Positions 23,488 through 32,704 are shown, counted from the stretch's first letter. The stretch is DNA of 39,890 bases from an uncultured Helcococcus sp. (GCA_937926545.1 CALAZW010000012.1:1-39890), one strand, 5' to 3'. Numbers and translations: made by a program. Notes: a model not told the origin generated them from the sequence alone.

Positions 23488-24765
23488 ATGATTAAATTAG
23501 ATTTAACAAATTCATTTTATGAAGAAGAGTTAAGTAAGATTGGAAAAGAGGCTGAAGCTTCTTTGGAAAAACTACTGGCAGGAACAGGCGAAGGTAATGA
23601 CTATCTAGGTTGGTTGGACCTACCTGTAGACTATGACAAGGAAGAGTTTGATAGAATTCTTAAGGCCAGTGAAAAGATTAAAAACCATTCCCAAGTATTG
23701 GTGGTAATAGGAATTGGTGGTTCCTACCTGGGAGCAAGGGCAGTTATAGAAGCCTTAAGTCCTAGCTATAAAAAAGAAGGAGTTGAAATCCTTTATGCAG
23801 GTAACCACTTATCATCAGTAGAATTAAGTGAATTAATTGATTATATAGAAGACAAGGACTTTTCAATTAATGTTATATCTAAATCAGGAACAACTACTGA
23901 ACCAGGTATAGCCTTTAGACTTATCAAGGCCAAATTGGAAGAAAAATATGGCCAAGAAGAAGTTAAGGATAGGATTTTTGTTACAACAGATAAAAATAGA
24001 GGGGCTTTAAAGACCTTGGCAGATAATATGGGCTTTGAAACCTTTGTAGTACCAGATGATGTGGGAGGAAGATTTTCAGTTTTAACAGCTGTAGGCCTAC
24101 TTCCAATAGCTGTTGCTGGCATAGATATAAATGCTCTAATGAAGGGCGCAGAAAAGGGAAGAGAAAAATACCTAGCAAATGACTTTGATACTAATGATGC
24201 CTTAAGGTATGCAGGTATTAGAAATATTTTATATAGACATGGTAAAAAAATGGAAATCCTAGTGAGGTATGAACCTAAGCTTATGTATTTTGCTGAATGG
24301 TGGAAGCAATTATATGGAGAAACAGAAGGCAAGGATGGCAAGGGTCTATTCCCTACTAGTGTTGGCTTTACTACAGATTTACACTCTCTAGGTCAATTTA
24401 TCCAAGATGGGGAAAGAATCATGTTTGAAACAGTTCTAGCAGTAGATAGGCCAGAGGCAGACTTGGAAATAATAAGTGACAAGGATGACTTGGACGGACT
24501 TAACTATCTAGCAGGAAAAACTGTTGATTATGTTAACAAGAAGGCTTGTGAGGCTACAGTTAAGGCCCACGTTACAGGTCAAGTACCAAATATTTTATTG
24601 ACCATGGATAAATTAGATGAAGAGAGCTTAGGAGAGCTTATCTACTTCTTTGAATTGTCATGTGGAGTTTCAGGTTATATCTTAGGAATTAATCCTTTCA
24701 ATCAACCTGGAGTTGAAGAATATAAGAAAAACATGTTTACTCTTTTGGAAAAACCTGGTTACTAG
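23488..24765 (+). CDS. pgi: Glucose-6-phosphate isomerase
   Basis: The 425-residue protein, of the short bacterial form, has two SIS sugar-isomerase domains. Visible motifs are VVIGIGGSYLGARAV, the phosphate loop ISKSGTTTEPGIAFR, GGRFSVLTAVGLLP, the EGKDGKGLFPTSVGFTTDL segment with the signature, and NKKACEATVKAHVTG. It interconverts glucose-6-phosphate and fructose-6-phosphate in glycolysis. It follows the phosphatase gene by 2 bases with AAAGGGG, so it is part of the same operon. Nothing is missing. Confidence 0.96.
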   Translation: MIKLDLTNSFYEEELSKIGKEAEASLEKLLAGTGEGNDYLGWLDLPVDYDKEEFDRILKASEKIKNHSQVLVVIGIGGSYLGARAVIEALSPSYKKEGVEILYAGNHLSSVELSELIDYIEDKDFSINVISKSGTTTEPGIAFRLIKAKLEEKYGQEEVKDRIFVTTDKNRGALKTLADNMGFETFVVPDDVGGRFSVLTAVGLLPIAVAGIDINALMKGAEKGREKYLANDFDTNDALRYAGIRNILYRHGKKMEILVRYEPKLMYFAEWWKQLYGETEGKDGKGLFPTSVGFTTDLHSLGQFIQDGERIMFETVLAVDRPEADLEIISDKDDLDGLNYLAGKTVDYVNKKACEATVKAHVTGQVPNILLTMDKLDEESLGELIYFFELSCGVSGYILGINPFNQPGVEEYKKNMFTLLEKPGY

Positions 24766-24780
24766 GAGAAAGGATAGAAA

Positions 24781-25482
24781 ATGGCTACGCCACATATAGA
24801 TGCAAAAAAATCAGATATAGCAAAGACTATACTTTTGCCTGGAGATCCTTTAAGGGCAAAGTTTATAGCGACAACCTACTTGGAAAATGTTAAACAGTTT
24901 AATTTTACTAGAAATATCCTGGGTTATACAGGAAGCTATAAGGGCAGGGAGGTATCTGTTATGGGAACGGGTATGGGCATGCCCAGTATGGGGATTTATT
25001 CCTATGAACTCATCCACTTTTATGGGGTGGAGAATTTGATTAGGATAGGTTCTTGTGGGGCCTATAGTGAGGATTTGGATCTATATGATATTGTCATAGC
25101 CATGGGGGCCTCAACGGACTCAAACTATGCCTATAATTTTCAATTGAATGGGACCTATTCAGCTCTTTGTTCCTATGACCTTTTAAAGAAGGCCAGTCAG
25201 GTGGCAGATGAAAAAAACATAGACTATAAGGTGGGAAATATCTTAAGTTCAGATGTTTTTTATTCCCAGATAGAGGATGACTGGAAAAACTGGCAGGCCA
25301 TGGGAATTTTAGCTGTGGAAATGGAGGCCTATGCCCTTTATGCCAATGCCCAAAGGGCAGGAGTAAGGGCCCTGACTATTTTGACGGTTTCAGATTCCTT
25401 GGTTACAGGTCAACAGACCACATCCAAGGAAAGGGAAAGAAGTTTCAATGAGATGATGGAAATAGCTTTAGAATTAGTATAG
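24781..25482 (+). CDS. deoD: Purine nucleoside phosphorylase, DeoD type
   Basis: The 233-residue protein matches the hexameric DeoD family: MATPHIDA, LPGDPLRAKFIA (phosphate site), MGTGMGMPS, IRIGSCGAY, the ribose-contact VEMEAYALY and the catalytic aspartate in TVSDSLVTG. It splits purine (deoxy)nucleosides with phosphate to base and ribose-1-phosphate, feeding purine salvage. Located between pgi and the YutG-like gene in the same run, with GGAG upstream. Confidence 0.95.
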   Translation: MATPHIDAKKSDIAKTILLPGDPLRAKFIATTYLENVKQFNFTRNILGYTGSYKGREVSVMGTGMGMPSMGIYSYELIHFYGVENLIRIGSCGAYSEDLDLYDIVIAMGASTDSNYAYNFQLNGTYSALCSYDLLKKASQVADEKNIDYKVGNILSSDVFYSQIEDDWKNWQAMGILAVEMEAYALYANAQRAGVRALTILTVSDSLVTGQQTTSKERERSFNEMMEIALELV

Positions 25483-25491
25483 AGGTGAAGT

Positions 25492-26001
25492 ATGAGTAAT
25501 TACGATTGTCAATACAAGTATTCTATGAAAAGACTTACAGATATGACCATAGATAAGTTAAAGGAAAGGGGAGTTGGCTTGGAAGATATAGCAGAAATAG
25601 TCTATATTCTACAAAATGACTACCACCCTAATTTAACTGATGAAATCTGCATGGATGCAGTTTTAAATGTTCTAAGTAAAAGAGAGGTAGTTCACGCTGT
25701 TCTAACAGGAATAGCCATAGATGAGGCAGCAGAAAAAGATCTTTTAGAAGAGCCTATCTTAAGCATTATTAAAAGCGATGAAGGCCTTTACGGCATAGAT
25801 GAAATCTTGCCTCTTTCTATAGTTAACCTATATGGTTCTATAGGCCTTACAAACTTTGGCTACTTGGACAAGGAAAAACAAGGAATCATAAAGAAATTAG
25901 ATGAAGAAAAAACAGGAAATGTAAATACCTTTTTAGATGATATAGTGGCAGCAATAGCAGCGGCAGCCGCATCTAGAATAGCCCACAGTTGTAAGAGATG
26001 A
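25492..26001 (+). CDS. YutG/PgpA-like protein
   Basis: A 169-residue soluble protein with the PgpA/YutG-family pattern: RGVGLEDIAEIVYILQNDYHPNLT near residue 25, VLNVLSKREVVHAVLTGI, and the acidic NTFLDDIVAAIAAAAASRIAHS end, which includes DD likely for metal binding. PgpA enzymes remove phosphate from phosphatidylglycerophosphate. YutG relatives lack the membrane segments of E. coli PgpA, and their activity is not established. Its stop overlaps the RNase H start by 4 bases (ATGA). Confidence 0.75.
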   Translation: MSNYDCQYKYSMKRLTDMTIDKLKERGVGLEDIAEIVYILQNDYHPNLTDEICMDAVLNVLSKREVVHAVLTGIAIDEAAEKDLLEEPILSIIKSDEGLYGIDEILPLSIVNLYGSIGLTNFGYLDKEKQGIIKKLDEEKTGNVNTFLDDIVAAIAAAAASRIAHSCKR

Positions 26002-26600
26002 CCAAGTTCTACGCTGTAAAAAAAGGGAGAAAACCGGGTATATATGGGACTTGGGAGGAGTGTAAGGCCCAGGTTCAAGGATTTAAAGCTGCAGAATTTA
26101 AGAAATTTACCAGCCGGGAAGAGGCTGAAGCCTTTGTTGCTGATGAAAAAATTATAAGTTTAGACTTGGACAAGCTTGGTCCTGACCAGGCAGTTGCCTA
26201 TGTGGATGGAAGCTATAATATAGAGACTGAGGATTTTGGCTATGGAGTGGTCTTTTTTACCAAGGATGGCAAGGAAAGTTTTAATGGCTTTGAGAACCAT
26301 CCAGAATGGAGCCAGCAAAGAAATGTGGCAGGAGAGATTTACGGATCCGTTGCTGCCATGAAAAGAGCCCTTAAGCTGGGGAAGAAGGAGCTTTTTCTTC
26401 ACTTTGACTATATGGGAATCAAGTCCTGGGCCCTGGGAGAATGGAAGACCAATATAGAACTTACCAAGACCTATAAGGCCTACTATGACTCCATAGAAAA
26501 GGATCTTAAGGTGAACTTTATCAAGGTCAAGGCCCATTCCAATGACAAGTATAATGATCAGGCTGACAGGCTGGCCAAGGACGCAATTGGCATAAAATAA
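25998..26600 (+). CDS. rnhA: Ribonuclease HI with N-terminal hybrid-binding domain
   Basis: The 200-residue protein joins an RNA/DNA hybrid-binding (viroplasmin-like) domain (residues 1-45, KFYAVKKGRKPGIYGTW and FKKFTSREEAEAFV) to an RNase H catalytic domain. The acidic catalytic residues are Asp70 (YVDGSY), Glu113 (AGEIYG), Asp137 (LHFDYMG) and Asp190 (NDQADRLAK), with His180 near the last (KAHSN). It degrades the RNA of RNA-DNA hybrids, including Okazaki primers and R-loops. It is the last gene of the run, before a strong bidirectional terminator. Confidence 0.93.
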   Translation: MTKFYAVKKGRKPGIYGTWEECKAQVQGFKAAEFKKFTSREEAEAFVADEKIISLDLDKLGPDQAVAYVDGSYNIETEDFGYGVVFFTKDGKESFNGFENHPEWSQQRNVAGEIYGSVAAMKRALKLGKKELFLHFDYMGIKSWALGEWKTNIELTKTYKAYYDSIEKDLKVNFIKVKAHSNDKYNDQADRLAKDAIGIK

Positions 26601-26630
26601 AACCTATGTTTTTTCACATAGGTTTTTTTG
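26601..26630. terminator. Bidirectional intrinsic terminator
   Basis: AACCTATGT (26601-26609) and ACATAGGTT (26616-26624) with T-run on one side and A-run on the other. It ends the rnhA run and the deacetylase gene. Confidence 0.92.
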
Positions 26631-26639
26631 TATCTTATT

Positions 26640-27713
26640 TTATTCTAAAATTCCAAATTCATAGCCTTCAGCCTTGATGTGGTCTATTAAAGGACCCAAG
26701 GTTTCAGCTGTAAAATCCTTGTCATGCATTAGGATTACTATTTGATTAGGATTGGAATAAAGATTTAGGGAATGGTCAAAGTTCTTAATAACATCCTCTT
26801 GGTTTTTTGGTAGAGGTACATCGTTAGGATCTGTTGGGTTTTCCGGTTGGGCATCCCCATTCATAGCATTCCAGTCAATCCATTCAACTCCAATATCTGC
26901 CAAGGCCTTGTCTGAAGCTTCCACATTAGACCAGGATAGGTGGCCACCAGGATATCTCATTACCTTGGTGTCAAAATCCTTGCCCAGGTAGTTTTGCATA
27001 GCTTCTACAACCATCTTGTGTTCTTCTACCAGCTTGTCTGGATTAGCTGATCCGCCTGGATAAAGGGAACCATAGTCATGGTAGAAGGAGTGGGTTGCAA
27101 GAGCGTGTCCTTCGTCATAGGTTCTCTTTAGGATAGGACCTGTAGTATCGTTTAACTTTTGGCCCATGATAAAGAAGGTTGCATGAACTTCTTTTTCCTT
27201 AAGCACATCTAGGATATTTGATGTGGTAGATACATTGTAGTCTGGATTGTGTTCAACCCCGTCATCAAAGGTTAGAAAGGCAAGTTTTTTACCTTCATAG
27301 CCATTATTGTACATTTCATCCCTAACTTCCTTAGTCTTATAGGCGATTTTATTGGTATCGGCTATATGGTTCTTACCTGAACCAGGAAGGGTGTGTACTT
27401 TTTTAACATCAGGATCTTCATCCTTTTCTTTTTCAGAAGTTTGTTCTTCTTCTGGGTTTTCCAGTTCGGACTTATCAACTCCTAAAAGTTCTAATTTTTC
27501 ATTAATTTTTTTGATATCATGAATTTTTTCTTCCTTTAGTTTGTTTAATTCTTCAGTATCATCTATTTTTTCAATCTGTTCATTTATGTTTACAGCTTGG
27601 TCAGATGCGAAAATCTTTTTAACTAAAAAAAGAGCTATTACAAGAAGAAGTAGAATAATAATTACTTGTACTAACTTATAATCATTTCTTCTTTTGTTGT
27701 TTTTCTTATCCAT
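26640..27713 (-). CDS. Membrane-anchored polysaccharide deacetylase (NodB domain)
   Basis: Start at 27713 (357 residues, MDKKNNKRR), with AAAGGAGG 5 bases upstream. A single membrane anchor (about residues 13-32) and a coiled, charged linker lead to a NodB domain from about residue 140: TFDDGVEHNP (catalytic Asp and metal Asp), HATFFIMG, ATHSFYHDYG (zinc histidines) and MRYPGG. Such enzymes N-deacetylate peptidoglycan GlcNAc (PgdA) or other wall polymers. PgdA is the likelier reading by layout. Single gene. Confidence 0.88.
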   Translation of the reverse strand: MDKKNNKRRNDYKLVQVIIILLLLVIALFLVKKIFASDQAVNINEQIEKIDDTEELNKLKEEKIHDIKKINEKLELLGVDKSELENPEEEQTSEKEKDEDPDVKKVHTLPGSGKNHIADTNKIAYKTKEVRDEMYNNGYEGKKLAFLTFDDGVEHNPDYNVSTTSNILDVLKEKEVHATFFIMGQKLNDTTGPILKRTYDEGHALATHSFYHDYGSLYPGGSANPDKLVEEHKMVVEAMQNYLGKDFDTKVMRYPGGHLSWSNVEASDKALADIGVEWIDWNAMNGDAQPENPTDPNDVPLPKNQEDVIKNFDHSLNLYSNPNQIVILMHDKDFTAETLGPLIDHIKAEGYEFGILE

Positions 27714-27823
27714 AATTACCTCCTTTAGATATAACAATTATATAATATAAAAGGAAATGTGTAAAAGATTAATTTCTCCTATAATTAATATAAAAGAAGT
27801 ATAAACATACGAAAGGGGCTATT

Positions 27824-28921
27824 ATGAAAAACATATATGAGAAGGAGATAGGTGAAGAAAAGTTAAGGATACTAGCATTGGATTCAGGTAGGGATGATTT
27901 TATGAAAAGAGAAATTGGAAAAATATTAGCTTGTAACTGGCCTGTAATTGTTGTTACAAATCGGTTAAAGATAACAAATTCGTTAGATAGGCAGGAAAAG
28001 ATAGAAAATATCCAGGTCTTTTCAAGTAAGAGGGAGGATTTAATTAGATTGAGAATAAATATTTCCCTTTTGGGTCCAGTCTATCTGGCCCAGATTTTAG
28101 AGCTTAACCAGGCCCAGGCTGATCTTTTAGCCCTGGTCTTTAGTATAGCCGATCAAAGGGGACTTTATCTTTATGATATAAAGGACCTTAGAGCTCTTTT
28201 AATTTATATAGGGGATAAGAAAAAGGACTTTGAAAGGGGCTATGGGGCCATCAGTAAATCAGGTCTATCCAGTCTTATAAAAAAACTGGTTATTTTGGAA
28301 AGAAATCATGGGGATATTTTCACAGATCCTTCCTTGGACCTGGGGGCCTTGGATCAAGAGCTTTATATTTTTGATCTGGCAGGTCTTGAGGATAGTCCCA
28401 ATTTGGCATCTGCCCTTACCTTTTGGCTGGTGACAGAAAGCTTTCAACTTACCAGGCCCCTGGCCATCTTTATAGAGGACGATTGGGACTTATTTAAAAG
28501 GCTGGATAAGAAACTTCAAGAAGGTCTTATAAATAAGATAAAGGCTGGAGACCTATATATATATTTAGTCTATGATCAACTTAAGAAAGCGGATAAAAAA
28601 CTTTTGGACCAGGTAGGTCTTATTGAAAAAGACGATTTGGAAGATTTGGATCTGGATTTTGTTTGGACTCTGGGAAAAAACCAGATCAACCAAACTGGTT
28701 TAAGGGATAAGTATTCCCAGGGCCAGGACAGGTTTTCGGCCTATGAAATGCTCAGCCAGAGGCGGGAAGAGGACCTGGTGGAAAAGAGGGACTCTAGGCC
28801 CAGTTCTAGAAGAAGATCTGATACTAGTTTTGATAGGTTTACCAAGAATGTGGCCAGCCAAATGGGCAGGGAAATAGGAAGAATAATTTCCAGGACCCTT
28901 TTTGGAAATATTAGAAGGTAG
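27824..28921 (+). CDS. HerA/YjgR-related protein that has lost its ATPase motifs
   Basis: The 365-residue protein aligns along its middle and end with DUF853/YjgR helicase-like ATPases as I recall them: LGPVYLAQILELNQAQADLL, IADQRGLYLYDIKDLRAL, YIGDKKKDFERGYGAIS and, at the end, FSAYEMLSQRREEDL with a MGREIGRIISRTLFG tail. The P-loop GATGTGKT is replaced by ALDSGRDDF (18-26). Walker B FFFDEAH becomes IFIEDDW (215-221), and the SQNPSDIP sensor becomes YDQLKKAD. It is also shorter than the usual 480-500 residues. No frameshift is evident: the frame has its own AAGGGG site and stop. A non-catalytic paralogue role is inference. Confidence 0.7.
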   Translation: MKNIYEKEIGEEKLRILALDSGRDDFMKREIGKILACNWPVIVVTNRLKITNSLDRQEKIENIQVFSSKREDLIRLRINISLLGPVYLAQILELNQAQADLLALVFSIADQRGLYLYDIKDLRALLIYIGDKKKDFERGYGAISKSGLSSLIKKLVILERNHGDIFTDPSLDLGALDQELYIFDLAGLEDSPNLASALTFWLVTESFQLTRPLAIFIEDDWDLFKRLDKKLQEGLINKIKAGDLYIYLVYDQLKKADKKLLDQVGLIEKDDLEDLDLDFVWTLGKNQINQTGLRDKYSQGQDRFSAYEMLSQRREEDLVEKRDSRPSSRRRSDTSFDRFTKNVASQMGREIGRIISRTLFGNIRR

Positions 28922-28990
28922 AGTCTTTAGCCGAAGCCGGAAAAATTTAGCCAGGTGTGACATATAATTAATAAAAAGGGTAAATATAAC

Positions 28991-29018
28991 TTAAAGAAGA
29001 CTTATAAGCTAATATAAT
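28991..29018 (+). promoter_or_regulatory. Promoter before the SH3-repeat gene
   Basis: -35 TTAAAG (28991-28996), 16 bases, -10 TATAAT (29013-29018). Leader of about 40 bases. Confidence 0.5.
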
Positions 29019-29064
29019 ATGTATATAAATATTCTTTATAGTATACTGGTAGTAGGGTGATAGA

Positions 29065-30687
29065 ATGAGAAAAAAGATATCAAGGCTGCTTGGCTTGGTC
29101 TTTCTACTTTCACTTATTTGCTTAAGTCCTGTAAGGGCTAGGGAAGAGGAAGTGACCATAAGCAGCAAGAAAAAATATGAAGAAGTTAGAAAAGAATTAG
29201 AAAAGGAAATAAATAGATACTACAAGAAAAAGGATAAATATGATTTATCTACAGATGGTATAGATTTAATAGATTTGACCTATAGGAATTATAAGAGGGA
29301 TGTGAAACCCTTAATAGAAATGGATGAATTTTCCATAAGTGAACTGGAGGATTATGCTAGACAAACTTACTCAACATTTGATTTCATTGAAGAAGAGCAT
29401 AAGCTTCGCAGGCCGCTTATATTAGATATTAATAAGTACTATGCAGATGTGTCCAATATGAAAACATATCAAAGTCATGCCCTTGACACTAATACTCAAA
29501 AAGATAATGAAGAAGTATTGGACACATTTACTAGTTTAACCAATTTTAATACCACCTATAAATATATAGATAGCCGGGATATCTGGGACATTAAAAATAT
29601 GTTTATGATGATGGAAAAAAATATTTTAATGGACTTGGAAAACTACTATGAAGAAGAATATGGAAATCCAGTCAAGCTTTACCAGGCCAAGGGCTCTAGC
29701 TATTATAATTATTTGGACAAGAAGGAAGGAAAACTAGAAAATAATAGCCTTTTAGAGGGTATTTTAGACAAGGACAAGATAAGATTTTTAAAAGATGGCC
29801 AATCATTTTATGCAAGGGCCAAGGACCTTGAAGAGGTAACCAAGCTCTACAAGTCTAGGGGGGCCAAGGTCCATGATAAAAACCAGAAGGAAATTGGTTT
29901 TTTAGAGGCCAATAGAAGCTTAAGGGGCAGTCTTTTGAAGGATGGAAAAATAGAGTTTGACTACCAGGGTAAAAAGGCCTATGTGGACTTGGACCAGATG
30001 GAGGATGACTCTATGATATATATAAGTAAAGGATCCAATTTAAGGGATATTTATGGCAATAGGCTGGCTACTTTAGAGGCTGATGATAGGATAGAGGCCA
30101 TAGACAGGGGAACTTTTGTTGAAACCCAGTATTTAGGCCACAGGGCCTATAGTCCTAAAAAATATATGAGACCCTACTATAAGCTTTACATATCCAAGGG
30201 CTTGGACTTGAAAGGCCTGGATGGCAAGAAGCTGGCAGAGGTTCCAGCAGGAAGAGTTTTAGCTGGCGAGATAAGGGCTGATAAGTTTTATTTCACCTAC
30301 CAGGATAGGGACTATATAGGAAGGGCAGATCAGGTTAAAAGATCTGAGGAAGTTTATATATCCAAGGGCTTGAATTTAAGGGATAGCCAGGGTAAGAAGA
30401 AGGATTATATAAAAAAAGGAACAAGGATTAAGGGAATTGATTTGGGCCAAGAGGTTGAGCTGGTAAGTAGGTCCAAGACCTATAAGGTTTCCAGGGATTA
30501 TCTTTATTTGGACTACCAAGTTTACAAGTCCCAAGGAGTTAGGGTTAGAGATGAAAAGTTTAACAAGCTAGGCTACCTGGACAAGGGTAAGTTGGTCAGG
30601 GGCATAGATAGGGGAGACTTTTTAGAAATAGACTATGACAGGCAAAGGGGCTTTGTGGACAAGAAATATTTAATAAAACAAAAATAA
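29065..30687 (+). CDS. Secreted protein with six C-terminal SH3-like repeats
   Basis: A 540-residue protein with a signal peptide (residues 4-24, ending near PVRA). Residues 30-210 are a charged helical region of unknown type. From about 213 to the end there are six repeats of about 55 residues, the clearest with the pattern YISKGLNLRDSQGKK, then a GY-L/ADG-like turn, RGIDRGDFLEIDY and YVDKKYL. The order is LYQAKGSS, LYKSRGAK, IYISKGSN, LYISKGLD, VYISKGLN, VYKSQGVR. The fold should be bacterial SH3-like, a wall- or protein-binding module. Function is otherwise unrecognised. Confidence 0.75.
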   Translation: MRKKISRLLGLVFLLSLICLSPVRAREEEVTISSKKKYEEVRKELEKEINRYYKKKDKYDLSTDGIDLIDLTYRNYKRDVKPLIEMDEFSISELEDYARQTYSTFDFIEEEHKLRRPLILDINKYYADVSNMKTYQSHALDTNTQKDNEEVLDTFTSLTNFNTTYKYIDSRDIWDIKNMFMMMEKNILMDLENYYEEEYGNPVKLYQAKGSSYYNYLDKKEGKLENNSLLEGILDKDKIRFLKDGQSFYARAKDLEEVTKLYKSRGAKVHDKNQKEIGFLEANRSLRGSLLKDGKIEFDYQGKKAYVDLDQMEDDSMIYISKGSNLRDIYGNRLATLEADDRIEAIDRGTFVETQYLGHRAYSPKKYMRPYYKLYISKGLDLKGLDGKKLAEVPAGRVLAGEIRADKFYFTYQDRDYIGRADQVKRSEEVYISKGLNLRDSQGKKKDYIKKGTRIKGIDLGQEVELVSRSKTYKVSRDYLYLDYQVYKSQGVRVRDEKFNKLGYLDKGKLVRGIDRGDFLEIDYDRQRGFVDKKYLIKQK

Positions 30688-30710
30688 GCACTCGTAAGAG
30701 TGCTTTTATA
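30686..30710. terminator. Bidirectional intrinsic terminator
   Basis: AAGCACTC (30686-30693) and GAGTGCTT (30698-30705) with T-rich and A-rich flanks. Shared by the SH3 gene and comEB. Confidence 0.9.
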
Positions 30711-31125
30711 TTTGAATATATTCAATATTATTTTTCTTCAATAATTCTAGAGCATATTCATCCATCCTATAGCCTTCATGGTAGTAGATTTTAGATATGC
30801 CTGCTTGAATTAACGATTTGGTACAGTTTAAACAGGGGAAGTGGGTTACATAACAGGTACAACCCTTAACTGATATGCCTTCCTTGGCACAGTATAGTAG
30901 GGCATTCATCTCTGCGTGAATGGTGGCTATACAGTGGCCATCTCTCATGGTGTGGCCAATTTCATCACAGTGCTTGTTGCCTGTGATAGATCCATTGTAG
31001 CCTGTGGTAACTATCCTGTTGTCATCGTTTACTAAAACGCATCCCACATAGGCCCTGTCGCAAGTGCCTCTTTCAGAGACTCCCTTGGCTAAATCCATAA
31101 AATATTCATTCCAACTTTTTCTCAT
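30706..31125 (-). CDS. comEB: dCMP deaminase (ComEB type)
   Basis: A 139-residue cytidine-deaminase-fold protein with the zinc site His70-Ala-Glu72 (IHAEMNALL) and PCLNC (Cys98, Cys101), plus GYNGSITGNKHCDEIGH with the family glycine loop. It converts dCMP to dUMP for thymidylate synthesis. Extra cysteines (Cys22, Cys53) are usual in this family. Start behind GGAGGG, monocistronic, sharing a terminator with the SH3-repeat gene. Confidence 0.93.
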   Translation of the reverse strand: MRKSWNEYFMDLAKGVSERGTCDRAYVGCVLVNDDNRIVTTGYNGSITGNKHCDEIGHTMRDGHCIATIHAEMNALLYCAKEGISVKGCTCYVTHFPCLNCTKSLIQAGISKIYYHEGYRMDEYALELLKKNNIEYIQI

Positions 31126-31180
31126 AAGCCCTCCTTTTAAAATATTTTATCATATTTTATTATAAGGAGAAAGTATGGGG

Positions 31181-31186
31181 TATAAT
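31181..31186 (+). promoter_or_regulatory. -10 element of the malQ-glgP-fba operon
   Basis: TATAAT 23 bases before the malQ ATG. The -35 is weak (TATTAT at 31158). Confidence 0.4.
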
Positions 31187-31208
31187 TGTACTTGAAATGA
31201 GGTGGAAT

Positions 31209-32693
31209 ATGAAGAAAAAATTAACTAGAGGCTTTGGGGTGGTGGCCCCTGTCTTTTCCCTAGACTCTCCCTATGGGATAGGGACCTTTGGAAGGGAAGC
31301 CTATGAATTTATAGATTTTTTACATATGGCCGGGGCCAGTTATTGGCAGTTGCTACCCTTGGGCATAACAACTTATGGGGATTCACCCTACCAGTCCTTT
31401 TATTCCTATGGTGGTAATCCTTATTTTATAGACTTGGATCTTTTAGTTGATAAGGGGCTTTTGACCAAGAAGGAGATTAAGGCCTGTGGTTTTAAGGATG
31501 ATGGAAGGGTTGATTATGGTCTTCTCTACCAGAAAAGGTATGATGTCCTAAGAAGGGCCTTTGCCAGACTAAGCCCCAGCCAGGAAAAAAAGTTGGAGCT
31601 TTTCTACAATAAGAATGTGACCTGGTTAAGGGACTTTGCTCTCTTTATGATTTTAAAGGACATGCACCAGGGCAGGCCTTGGTATGAATGGGAAGAAGAC
31701 TATAAGACCAGGTATGAAAAGGCTTTAAATATTCTTATTAACAAGAAGGAGGACGACTTTAAGTTTCAAGTTTTTCTCCAATATGAGTTTTTCAACCAGT
31801 GGTCCAAATTAAGGGCCTATGCCAATAAAAAGGGCATAAAAATCATAGGAGACCTGCCCATCTATATACCTATGGACTCGGTGGATGCCTGGGTAAATCC
31901 CCATATTCTTCAATTGGAGGAAGACTTGACTCCCAGACTGGTTTCAGGGGCGCCACCTGATGACTACAATGACAAGGGCCAGTTGTGGAATACACCTATT
32001 TATGACTGGGAATATTTAATGGTTAATAAGTACGAATATTGGGTAGATAAGTTAGCAGCCAATATGAATTTATATGATATTATTAGATTGGATCATTTCA
32101 TAGGTTTTGAGAACTACTGGGCCATAGATCCCCTTGATGGGGATGCCAGAAAGGGCCAGTGGGTCAAGGGACCTGGCCAGGACTTTTTTAGGCAGGTGTT
32201 TGATAGGCTAGCCCAACTAAACTTAATTGTGGAGGACTTGGGGGCCTTAAATCAGGATGTAATAGACCTGAGAGAGAAGATTGGATGTCCTGGTATGAAG
32301 GTAATTCAGTTTGGTTTTTCCAAGGATATGAAATCAGATAGTTTGATCCATAACTATAAGCCCAATATGGTAGCCTATAGTTCCACCCATGACTCCTCCA
32401 CCCTGATGGGTTGGATGGATGACCTGGACAAGGAAGGGCTGGACTTGGTTAAAAAGTATTTTGGCCTATCTTATGATGAAAACTATAATTGGAAGATTAT
32501 TAGGGCCTTGATGGCCAGTGTGGCTGATTTGGCCATGTTTTCTGTAGCAGATCTTTTAGGATTTAAGGACCAGGCTAGAATAAATGTGCCAGGAAGCCTG
32601 GGAGACAATTGGACCTGGAGGATGGACAAGAACTTGTTGGACAAGGAGATAGCCGACAGGTTAAGGCTAATGGCCTATTTGTATGATAGATAA
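31209..32693 (+). CDS. malQ: 4-alpha-glucanotransferase (amylomaltase)
   Basis: I chose the ATG at 31209 (494 residues) with GAGGTGGA just before it, over the ATG at 31197. GH77 motifs are FGVVAPVFSLDSPYGIGTFG, the FIDLDLL loop, GDLPIYIP with MDSVDAW, PPDDYNDKGQLWN, the nucleophile-type RLDHFIGFENYW, and IVEDLGALNQDV for the acid/base glutamate. It transfers alpha-1,4-glucan chains, making longer maltodextrins for the phosphorylase. Its TAA stop overlaps an ATG of glgP, so translation is coupled. Confidence 0.95.
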   Translation: MKKKLTRGFGVVAPVFSLDSPYGIGTFGREAYEFIDFLHMAGASYWQLLPLGITTYGDSPYQSFYSYGGNPYFIDLDLLVDKGLLTKKEIKACGFKDDGRVDYGLLYQKRYDVLRRAFARLSPSQEKKLELFYNKNVTWLRDFALFMILKDMHQGRPWYEWEEDYKTRYEKALNILINKKEDDFKFQVFLQYEFFNQWSKLRAYANKKGIKIIGDLPIYIPMDSVDAWVNPHILQLEEDLTPRLVSGAPPDDYNDKGQLWNTPIYDWEYLMVNKYEYWVDKLAANMNLYDIIRLDHFIGFENYWAIDPLDGDARKGQWVKGPGQDFFRQVFDRLAQLNLIVEDLGALNQDVIDLREKIGCPGMKVIQFGFSKDMKSDSLIHNYKPNMVAYSSTHDSSTLMGWMDDLDKEGLDLVKKYFGLSYDENYNWKIIRALMASVADLAMFSVADLLGFKDQARINVPGSLGDNWTWRMDKNLLDKEIADRLRLMAYLYDR

Positions 32694-32704
32694 TGGAGGA
32701 TGGG

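Noticed and set aside
27824..28921. YjgR-like gene as a frameshifted pseudogene
   Set aside because: The frame is continuous, has a ribosome site, and the upstream 110 bases cannot encode a P-loop domain. A degenerate but intact protein fits better.
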